Positions 52,803 to 59,466 of a stretch of 64,000 nt of DNA are shown here, one piece after another. Within the stretch, counting starts at the first letter, position 1; each line of letters begins with the position of its first letter. Both the position numbers and the translations under genes were made by a program. This DNA is from Planctomycetota bacterium (GTDB lineage Bacteria; Planctomycetota; UBA1135; GCA-002686595): positions 36,926 through 100,925 of the forward strand of contig JACRIN010000065.1 in assembly GCA_016220085.1 (NCBI GenBank). Reading direction: 5' to 3'. Under the pieces are notes generated by a model. That model did no database searches and was not told the origin of the DNA. It worked only from the letters and a program-made list of their open reading frames with translations.

Positions 52803-52914
52803 ATCAGGCATTCGGCACGCCCACGTTTCAGTGCGCCGAGCTTTCTGCACGCCGAGGTTTCGCCCCGCCGAGGTTTCGGCGGCCCTGGCTTTGGGCCCGC
52901 CGAGCTTTCGGCGC
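52803..52914. repeat. Seven 16-bp degenerate tandem repeats in an intergenic region
   Basis: Repeat starts at 52803, 52819, 52835, 52851, 52867, 52883 and 52899, exactly 16 bp apart; the best units read GCCGAG(G/C)TTTC followed by five variable bases. They fill much of the 311-base gap (52656-52966) between the FIST gene and the small gene at 52967. The period is not a multiple of three and no gene is supported there. No other feature is seen in this gap apart from the TAAGAT box. Confidence 0.85.
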
Positions 52915-52966
52915 GCGGCTGCGAGCGCGAGCGCGTCCAACGCCGTCGCTCGGAAGCAATACGCTC

Positions 52967-53233
52967 TCAGGCGAGCTTCGGCACGTCGCGCAGCAGTCGA
53001 ACGCTCTTGATCCCGAGTACGTCGACTTCCGCATCACCCTGGGTGACATTGACCCCATAGGTGGCGGCATCTCGTACGTAGTGCTCGACGTCCTCGCCGG
53101 CACCGATGGGATGCACGTCACACGAGTGCAGCAGAGCCTTGAAGCCGTTCAAAGAATCGAACCTGCCGATGTAGATCGTGGCGCCGGTTTCGATCACCAC
53201 GTTCAGGCCGTGCGGCACTTCTTGGATCCTCAT
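52967..53233 (-). CDS. Small conserved-looking protein of unknown function
   Basis: 88 residues: a short beta-rich N-terminal part (MRIQEVPHGLNVVIETGATI, YIGRFDSLNGFKALLHSCDV) and a C-terminal part (AEVDVLGIKSVRLLRDVPKL). Balanced composition, unlike the Arg-rich shadow frames nearby, supports coding. No ribosome site; TAGACT (minus strand, 53247-53242) ends a few bases before the ATG, so it may be leaderless. Divergent from ilvE with only 30 bases between the starts. Family not recognised. Confidence 0.65.
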   Translation of the reverse strand: MRIQEVPHGLNVVIETGATIYIGRFDSLNGFKALLHSCDVHPIGAGEDVEHYVRDAATYGVNVTQGDAEVDVLGIKSVRLLRDVPKLA

Positions 53234-53241
53234 GGAGGGGG

Positions 53242-53257
53242 GAGTCTACAGTAAGAT
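53242..53257. promoter_or_regulatory. Divergent -10 boxes between the small gene and ilvE
   Basis: TAGACT on the minus strand (53248-53243) lies nine bases before the ATG at 53233, and TAAGAT on the plus strand (53252-53257) lies six bases before the ATG at 53264. Both starts lack a Shine-Dalgarno, so both mRNAs may be leaderless. The -35 regions would overlap the opposite gene. Confidence 0.4.
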
Positions 53258-53263
53258 GCGCGG

Positions 53264-54190
53264 ATGCAGCTCCCCGGCACAGGCTTCATCTGGTTCAACG
53301 GACAGTTCGTTCCTTGGGCAGACGCGAAGGTCCACGTCGCGACCCACGCACTGCACTACGGCACGGCGATCTTCGAAGGCATTCGCGCGTACGCGACGCC
53401 GAACGGCCCCGCGATCGTCGGGTTGAAAGAGCACGTCGACCGGCTCTTCCAATCCTGCGCGATCTGCGAGATGCCGCTCAAGTACTCGCACGCCGCCGTC
53501 ACCGAGGCGATCGTCGAGAGCGTGCGCAAGAACGGCCACGACTCGTGCTACATCCGGCCGCTCGCGTACCGCGGCTACGCGCAGCTCGGCGTCGATCCGA
53601 CCAATTGCCCGGTCGAGCTGGCGATCGCGACGTGGCCCCACGGCGCGCACTTCGGCGACGAGGCGCGGGCGAAGGGCGTGAAGCTCGGCGTTTCGAGCTG
53701 GCGGCGCATGGCGCCCGACACGCACCCCGCGCGCGCGAAGGCGGCGGCGAACTACCTGAACTCCGCGTTGGTGATCGGCGAAGCGCGTCGTCACGGTTAC
53801 GACGACGGGATCGCGCTCGACGTCGACGGTTTCGTCTCCGAGGGCAGCGGCAACAACGTCTTCCTGGTGATGGGCGGCATGATCCACACGCCGTCGGTCG
53901 GCTCGTCGATCCTGTCGGGCATCACCCGCGGGTACGTGATCCGGCTGGCGAAGGAGCGCGGGCTCGAGGTCCGCGAAGAGCGCGTGCCGCGCGAGATGCT
54001 CTACACCTCGGATGAAGTGTTCGTCACCGGCACCGCCGCCGAAGTGACGCCGGTCGCATCGGTCGACGGCCGCAAGGTCGGCGCGGGCTCGCGCGGTCCG
54101 ATCACGACGGCGCTGCAGAACGAGTACTTGGGCATCGTCAGCGGCAAGATCCCCGATCGGCACGGCTGGCTCTCCCTCGTGCGTAGCTGA
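53264..54190 (+). CDS. ilvE: Branched-chain amino acid aminotransferase
   Basis: 308 residues of PLP fold type IV. Contains HYGTAIFEGIRAY at 31-43, SCYIRPLAYRG, PLP lysine Lys159 in ARAKAAANYLNS, and the phosphate-binding EGSGNNVF at 193-200 with TGTAAEVTPV later. Catalyses the last step of leucine, isoleucine and valine synthesis, or the first step of breakdown, with glutamate/2-oxoglutarate. Length and motifs match IlvE of E. coli closely. Cytoplasmic; appears monocistronic. Confidence 0.93.
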   Translation: MQLPGTGFIWFNGQFVPWADAKVHVATHALHYGTAIFEGIRAYATPNGPAIVGLKEHVDRLFQSCAICEMPLKYSHAAVTEAIVESVRKNGHDSCYIRPLAYRGYAQLGVDPTNCPVELAIATWPHGAHFGDEARAKGVKLGVSSWRRMAPDTHPARAKAAANYLNSALVIGEARRHGYDDGIALDVDGFVSEGSGNNVFLVMGGMIHTPSVGSSILSGITRGYVIRLAKERGLEVREERVPREMLYTSDEVFVTGTAAEVTPVASVDGRKVGAGSRGPITTALQNEYLGIVSGKIPDRHGWLSLVRS

Positions 54191-54709
54191 GACTCGGGTT
54201 CCGCGCCGCGGTCGCACTTCGCGGCGCGATTGGCCCTCACGGAGCGTTTGCCCGCGCGGAGCGTCGCCCTGGCCGAGCGTTGGCTCGTCGGCGTCGGGAC
54301 GAGCTCGCCACCGAGCGCTGGCTCGCCACGGCGCGAGCACGCGTTGCCTCGCGCCTGCACGTCACGGCGCGATGGCGAGTTGCATCACGAATCACCCTCG
54401 CGTCACGGCCGAGCGTCGCGGCTCGATGGCTCGATGGCGCGTCGCAGCGCGCAAGATGCCGAGCCTTTCATGTTGCACGTCAATCGGCGGGACTAAGGCC
54501 CGCGAATGCAACGACGTCCGTTCGAGGCCCTAGCTCAACGGGAATTCACTGAGCGGACCGCAACCGCTCGGTCGATTCGACGGTCGTAGTGTGCGTTCCG
54601 CGCGTGCTTCGGCAAAGCGCGCGGCGACGGCAGGGAGGGACGGTGCGTGGTGGGCGTGGGCTCGCTCGCACGACCCTCGTCGATCGGCAGGCATCGAAAG
54701 AGGACATTC
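54191..54709. other. Intergenic region with irregular degenerate repeats
   Basis: 519 bases without a supported gene. From 54236 to about 54440, words such as GGAGCGT, CGAGCGTTGGCTCG (54274) and CGAGCGCTGGCTCG (54312), ACGGCGCGA and GCTCGATGG recur at irregular 12-24-base steps, resembling a decayed tandem array. The right end carries the 13-bp motif at 54581-54593 and the ribosome site AGAGGA before 54710. No tRNA or other RNA gene was recognised. Confidence 0.5.
54581..54593 (+). promoter_or_regulatory. 13-bp motif CGGTCGTAGTGTG upstream of the SBBP gene
   Basis: Identical to the sequence at 63899-63911, upstream of the partial gene at the right end. It contains TAGTGT, a possible -10, but no -35 is present at 16-18 bp. 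Could be a promoter for an alternative sigma factor or a regulator site. Confidence 0.35.
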
Positions 54710-56599
54710 ATGAATCGTCATTTCTCCACGCGCGTCGTGCTCGGGATCTCCGTGGCCGCGATCGTCGCGGTCACGGCGTCGGCGCAGAATCACCCGAGCA
54801 CCACGTTCTTCGGCGGCAATGCGCACGATCGCGTCCAGGGCTGCGCGATCGACGCGCAGGGGCGCATCCTGGTCACCGGCAACACAGGCTCGACCAACTT
54901 CTCGCAGACTCTCCCCGCGGCCAAGGGCGGATTCCAGAAGACGTTCCACGGCCTGAGCGACGCGTTCGTCGGCATCCTGTCGGCGGACCTCTCGACCGTG
55001 GTCGCATGGACGTACCTCGGCGGCACGGCGGACGAGCGCGGCTACGGCGTCGTCGCGGACGCGCAGGGGCGCGTGTGGGTCGTCGGCTTCACCGAATCCA
55101 AGGACTTCCCAGTCACCAACGGCTCGAAGTGGAAGGGGCTCAAGGACGTCTTCGTCGCGCGCTTCTCGTCCGACCTGAAGGCGCTTCAGATGTGCACCTA
55201 CCTCGGCGGCAAGGACGAGGAGAATCCGCGCGGCTCGCTCGCGCTCGACGCGCAGGGGAACCTGTACCTCGGCGGCGCGACCGCGTCGCTCGACTTCCCG
55301 ACGACGGCGGGCGTTTTCCAGACGGCGCACGCGGCGGGTGCGCCGGGCTCGTGGGACGGCTTCGTGACCAAGCTGAACTCGCTCGGCAACGTCGTGTGGG
55401 CGACGTACCTCGGCGGCAGCGGCGAGGACGCGACGTACAGCGGGCTCGAACTGGCCAGCGACGGTTCGATCGTCGTCGCCGGAATGACCAACTCGTCGAA
55501 CTTCCCGGTGACCAACGGCGCGTTCCAGACCCAGTACGGCGGAGACACCGGCACCAGCATCTACGTCGGCGACGGCTTCGTCACGCGGCTCTCGGCGGAC
55601 GGGAAGAAGCTCGTCTACTCGACCTACCTCGGCGGTTCGGGCGACGACGCGGTCGCCGGCAACGACGCGCTCGAGCTCGACGACTTCGACAACGCGATCG
55701 TGCTCGGTCAGGCGACCTCGCACGACTTCCTCCTGCCCGCCGGCGGCTGGATGCAGCACCACACCGCCGGCTCGTCGCGCGACGGGTTCGTCGTGCGGCT
55801 CGCGCCCGACGGCAAGCAGTTGCTCGCGGGCACGTTCCTCGGCGGCACGGCGGACGAGGAGCTCTCCGGCCTCGACGTCGACTCCAGCGGCAACGTCTAC
55901 CTCAGCGGCAACACCGATTCCGCCGGCTTCCCCGTGACGCTCGACGCGACCCAGCCGAAGTACGCCGGCAGCACCGACGCCGTGATCGTCAAGCTCTCCG
56001 AGGATCTGTCGGAGCTGCTCTACTCGACCTTCGTCGGCGGCAACGGCAACACGGGCTATGGCGATCGCGGTCGGACGCTGACGCTCGGTGCGCAGAACAA
56101 GGTGGTGTTCTCCGGCGACACCGACTCCGCCAACTTCCCGACGACCGCGGGCACGTTCGACCCCGGCTACGACGGCGGCACCAGCGATGGTTTCGTCAGC
56201 ACGCTCTCGCTCGGCGACACCTACGTGTTCGGCAAGGGCAAACAGACCTCGCAGGCGAAGTTCGCGACGCTCTCTTGGAAGGGCACACCGTCGATCGCCG
56301 GCCAGAGCTTCTCGATCGAGGTGAAGAGCGCCGTTCCGAAGCAACGCGGGATGATGGTGTGGGGTCCGGCGATCGTCGCGCAGCCGTTCAAAGGCGGCAC
56401 GCTCTACCCCGAGAAGCCGGTGAAGCGGCTCCCAACCCACGTGCTCGACACCACCGGCTACACCAAGTACTCGATCGCGCTCGACGCCTCGATGGCGGGC
56501 GACACGCGGGTCTACCAGTTCCTGTTCGAGGATCCGAACCTCGCGGACGGCACGGCGACCGCGATGAGCAACGGCCTCAAGGTGGTGTTCACGCCCTGA
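54710..56599 (+). CDS. Secreted SBBP-repeat beta-propeller protein
   Basis: 629 residues. Signal peptide 1 to about 26 (...AVTASAQ). Then SBBP-type blades with the signature 'TYLGG...D..G.A.D..G..Y..G.T.S.DFP': for example VAWTYLGGTADERGYGVVAD, MCTYLGGKDEENPRGSLALD, VYLSGNTDSAGFPVT. Residues 505-629 are a variant of the shared C-terminal domain (FKGGTL, FEDPNLADGTATAMSNGLKV) in which all four cysteines are absent. ATG 54710 with AGAGGA upstream is preferred over the in-frame start at 54647. Presumably cell-surface or released; ligand unknown. Confidence 0.87.
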   Translation: MNRHFSTRVVLGISVAAIVAVTASAQNHPSTTFFGGNAHDRVQGCAIDAQGRILVTGNTGSTNFSQTLPAAKGGFQKTFHGLSDAFVGILSADLSTVVAWTYLGGTADERGYGVVADAQGRVWVVGFTESKDFPVTNGSKWKGLKDVFVARFSSDLKALQMCTYLGGKDEENPRGSLALDAQGNLYLGGATASLDFPTTAGVFQTAHAAGAPGSWDGFVTKLNSLGNVVWATYLGGSGEDATYSGLELASDGSIVVAGMTNSSNFPVTNGAFQTQYGGDTGTSIYVGDGFVTRLSADGKKLVYSTYLGGSGDDAVAGNDALELDDFDNAIVLGQATSHDFLLPAGGWMQHHTAGSSRDGFVVRLAPDGKQLLAGTFLGGTADEELSGLDVDSSGNVYLSGNTDSAGFPVTLDATQPKYAGSTDAVIVKLSEDLSELLYSTFVGGNGNTGYGDRGRTLTLGAQNKVVFSGDTDSANFPTTAGTFDPGYDGGTSDGFVSTLSLGDTYVFGKGKQTSQAKFATLSWKGTPSIAGQSFSIEVKSAVPKQRGMMVWGPAIVAQPFKGGTLYPEKPVKRLPTHVLDTTGYTKYSIALDASMAGDTRVYQFLFEDPNLADGTATAMSNGLKVVFTP

Positions 56600-56705
56600 G
56601 GTCCGTCTCTCTCCGACTCTCTCCCCCCCCCCGGCGAAGCCGCGCGCCGCGAGATCGCTCGGCTCCGCCGCTTCCGACGCGTGGCAAGGACGCACCGGAA
56701 GCCAC

Positions 56706-56738
56706 TGAGGCCGGTCTCCCCCACGGAGGCCGGCCTCA
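56706..56738 (+). terminator. Terminator hairpin after the SBBP gene
   Basis: Perfect nine-base arms TGAGGCCGG / CCGGCCTCA around a 15-base loop, then CTTGTTC. Located about 105 bases after the stop codon. The remaining sequence 56600-56958 holds a C-run, this hairpin, a 13-bp repeat and a second hairpin, and no gene. Confidence 0.5.
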
Positions 56739-56791
56739 CTTGTTCGACTCATCGACCGAGCCTCGCCGGCGCCTCCCTCGCCGTCCGCGAC

Positions 56792-56830
56792 CGCAGCGAG
56801 TGAACGCAGCGAGTGAACGCTGCGAGTGAG
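56792..56830. repeat. Three 13-bp tandem repeats
   Basis: CGCAGCGAGTGAA twice, then CGCTGCGAGTGAG, in the gap between two convergent genes and between two hairpins. No function evident. Confidence 0.7.
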
Positions 56831-56869
56831 CTCTGCGCCGCCGGTCGTGCGCTCGGGCGCTGGGAGCAC

Positions 56870-56905
56870 ACGAGGCCGGCCGCCCGTTCGGGCAGCCGGC
56901 CTCGT
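56870..56905 (-). terminator. Strong hairpin between convergent genes
   Basis: Arms ACGAGGCCGGC / GCCGGCCTCGT with an inner GCCCG/CGGGC stem; 54 bases past the stop codon of the minus-strand FG-GAP gene. It shares the GAGGCCGG stem core with the hairpin at 56706, suggesting either a duplicated terminator or a repetitive palindromic element. Confidence 0.55.
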
Positions 56906-56958
56906 TCGTCTCGGCTCCGTCGCGGCGCGTCAGGCGCGCGCGGCGGATGCGCTCTGGA

Positions 56959-59193
56959 TCACGGGCACAGCACCACGTGCAGTGCGTCGGTCAAGCTGGT
57001 GTTGTTCGGCGGCGAGAAGCCCGGGTCGCGCGCCCAGTACTGGCCGTCGAACGCCGCGCCCGCGACCAGCGCCGGATCGACGCCCGACGCGATGTACGCG
57101 TTGAAGTCGATCGAGTACGTGCCCGAGCAATCGTTCGGCGGCGGGTTGCCGCCCGAGCCTTGCAGCGACGTGCGCTTGATCGGCAGCTTGAAGCAGAGCG
57201 TGCCGCCTTGGAAGGCGATCGCCTGCTGTCCGTTGAAGCTGTAGAAGAAGAGCCCGCTCTTGTTGTTCAGCACGTTGGAGGCGGTGACGAAGAAGCCCGC
57301 GCCCGCGCTCGCGCTCGGCGTGCCGGACCAGCCGATCGTCGGCGTGCAGCCGATGCTGTTGACCTTCGCCGTGCAGTAGACGACCGGGGGCGTGCAGCCG
57401 CCGCCCGAGAGCGTCACGCGCACCGGGCGCGAAACGCGCACGTTGCCGGCCCAGTCGGTGAAGACGAGCTCGTAGCAGAGTTCCGCCGCGCTGGTCGCGT
57501 CGACCGCGAAGCGGTACTGCTGGCCGCCCATGTAGAAGCCCTTCTGGGTCACGGCGCCGCCGGTGACGACGACCTGGGCGTTGAAGCCGCCGGTGGTCGA
57601 GATCGCGTAGGTGCCCGGCGCGACGAACGTGAACGCATACGTGCCGCCGTTCGCGATCGTGCCGGAGTTGAACACCCACGGCGCGGGGCTGATGTCGACC
57701 GATTGGTTCGCGCCGGAGTTGTTGGTCCACGTCACCGTGGTGCCGGTCGCGACGTTGAGCACCGAAGGCGTGAACGCGCCGGGGTCGATCGAGACGCCGG
57801 CGGATTGCGCGATCGGGTTCAGGGTGAAGCGCGACGCGCTCGTCACCCAGTTCATGCCGTCGTCGATCACCTGGTCGCGGATCTTGGCGTGCAAGACGAC
57901 CGGACCGGCGGCGGCGGCGGTGAACGACGACTGGCTGACGATCACCGGAGCGAGCGTGTCCTGCGCGCCGGAGTTCTTGTACCACTTGTCGGTGAACTGG
58001 GGCGCGTTGGACTCGCCTTGGGCCGTGATGATGTCGTAACGACCGTCGTTGTCGAGGTCGGCGACCGTGCAGTCGAGCGTCGAGTCGCTGAGGAACGTGA
58101 TCGTGCCGGACGATACGTCGGTGAAGCTGAACGAGCCGTTGTTGCGGTGCAGGTACTCGTGGCTTGCGAGCGAGCCGACGACTACGTCGTAGTCTCCGTC
58201 GACGTCCCAGTCGAAGAGCGCGATCTCATTGTCGTCGACGCCCGGCGTGAGCGGCGTGAGCTTCGTAAAGCTGAGCGTACCGCTCGAGACTTTCTCGTTC
58301 CGGTACGCGCCCTCTTGGAAGCCCGTGAGGCTGACGAAGAACAGGTCGACATCGGTGTCGCCGTCGAGGTCGCCGCATTCGGCTTCGTAGGTCGAGGTGC
58401 TCGTTACGGTGATCAGCGCCGACTGGTTCGTGAAGTTCGCGGCACCGTCGTTGAGCATCAGGTAGTGCGAGCCGCCCGCGTTCGACTGCCGGCAGACGCC
58501 GAAGAAGTCGAGGTCCTCGTCGTTGTCGACGTCGACGAGCTGCACGTCCATCTGCGAGCCCTTCGCGGGCGCACCGAGCTTCGCCGGTTGCTCGGTGAAG
58601 ACACCGGCGCCGTTGTTGATGTAGAGGTGCGGCGCGGCGGCGGTGGTGAAGTACGCATCGTTGATGATGACGTCGAGGTCGCCGTCGTCGTCGAGGTCGC
58701 CGAACTGCGCTCCGCCGGCGGAGTGGGCGGTCGTGAAGCCGCGCGCGACGCCGTCGAACGTGAAGAAGCCGGGGTTCGACGAGCCCTGGTTGTGATACAG
58801 GAACGGCAGGTCGGTGCCGAAACCGTTCGCGTAGAGCGCGTCGGTCCAGCCGTCGTTGTCGACGTCACCGGTGGCGACGCCCTTGCCGTTCGAGACGTGC
58901 GCGCCGAGGCGGGTGAGGCTCTCGTCGGCGAATACGCCGGGGCCGGTCTCGACGAGCTTGTTGATCACCAGCTTGTTTTGGCGCTTCGTGCCCGCGGACA
59001 TGAAGCCTTCGCCTTCCGCGAAGAACACGTCGAGGTCGCCGTCGTTGTCGACGTCCGCGCACTCGACGCCCTCGGTCCATTGGGCGCCGTGGGGAAAGAC
59101 CGGTTGGAGGGTGAACTGTTGCGCGAAGAGCGCCGGAGACAATACGGCTGAGGTCGCGACGAAAGTCGCGACGCGACGCGTGGAGAACGTCAT
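56959..59193 (-). CDS. Secreted FG-GAP/VCBS-repeat protein with YCTAK C-terminal domain
   Basis: 744 residues. Signal peptide 1-24 (...SPALFAQ). About seven FG-GAP/VCBS blades (to about residue 410) with calcium loops of the type D.D.DGD.D: ADVDNDGDLDVFFAEG, GDLDDDGDLDVIINDA, FDWDVDGDYDVVVGS. A cupredoxin-like beta domain follows at about 460-545 (VATGTTVTWTNNSGANQSVD, APGTYAISTTGGF), without an obvious type 1 copper ligand set. Residues 606-744 are the shared C-terminal domain with all four cysteines. No clear ribosome site; TACACT is a possible -10 upstream. Extracellular, calcium-stabilised; ligand unknown. Confidence 0.88.
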   Translation of the reverse strand: MTFSTRRVATFVATSAVLSPALFAQQFTLQPVFPHGAQWTEGVECADVDNDGDLDVFFAEGEGFMSAGTKRQNKLVINKLVETGPGVFADESLTRLGAHVSNGKGVATGDVDNDGWTDALYANGFGTDLPFLYHNQGSSNPGFFTFDGVARGFTTAHSAGGAQFGDLDDDGDLDVIINDAYFTTAAAPHLYINNGAGVFTEQPAKLGAPAKGSQMDVQLVDVDNDEDLDFFGVCRQSNAGGSHYLMLNDGAANFTNQSALITVTSTSTYEAECGDLDGDTDVDLFFVSLTGFQEGAYRNEKVSSGTLSFTKLTPLTPGVDDNEIALFDWDVDGDYDVVVGSLASHEYLHRNNGSFSFTDVSSGTITFLSDSTLDCTVADLDNDGRYDIITAQGESNAPQFTDKWYKNSGAQDTLAPVIVSQSSFTAAAAGPVVLHAKIRDQVIDDGMNWVTSASRFTLNPIAQSAGVSIDPGAFTPSVLNVATGTTVTWTNNSGANQSVDISPAPWVFNSGTIANGGTYAFTFVAPGTYAISTTGGFNAQVVVTGGAVTQKGFYMGGQQYRFAVDATSAAELCYELVFTDWAGNVRVSRPVRVTLSGGGCTPPVVYCTAKVNSIGCTPTIGWSGTPSASAGAGFFVTASNVLNNKSGLFFYSFNGQQAIAFQGGTLCFKLPIKRTSLQGSGGNPPPNDCSGTYSIDFNAYIASGVDPALVAGAAFDGQYWARDPGFSPPNNTSLTDALHVVLCP

Positions 59194-59390
59194 GGTGCGC
59201 GGCGGGGTGTGGGCTGGGGGACGGAAGGCGGATCGGACGGAGAGACTTTCCAGTGTACCCGACGCCTTGGAGCTCGCTTCGCGGGCGAGCGACGAAGAAC
59301 GTCGCTCTTACCGATGCGCGACGGCTCCGGAATCTGCTCGGCCGGAAGCGCTTTCCGGGTTCGAGCTTCACACCTCCGCACCGAAAGACA

Positions 59391-59418
59391 CGGAGGGCGC
59401 CCCATCGGCCGCCCTCCG
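59391..59418 (-). terminator. Terminator hairpin of the choice-of-anchor B gene (59467)
   Basis: Nine-base arms CGGAGGGCG / CGCCCTCCG around a ten-base loop, 49 bases past the stop codon on the minus strand, followed there by TGTCTTTC. The rest of the 59194-59466 gap holds no gene. Confidence 0.6.
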
Positions 59419-59466
59419 CTTCGTTCGAGCCCGACGCGACGCGCTGCGCGTCGCGCGAACCGAGCG

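Noticed and set aside
52803..52914. CRISPR array
   Set aside because: Units are 16 bp, contiguous and degenerate with no regular unique spacers; no cas genes nearby. The 51-bp and 18-bp arrays fail the same test.
54505..54600. tRNA-like words CTAGCTCAACGGG and GTTCGAGGC
   Set aside because: The T-arm-like word comes before the D-arm-like word and no acceptor or anticodon stem can be drawn; not a tRNA on either strand.
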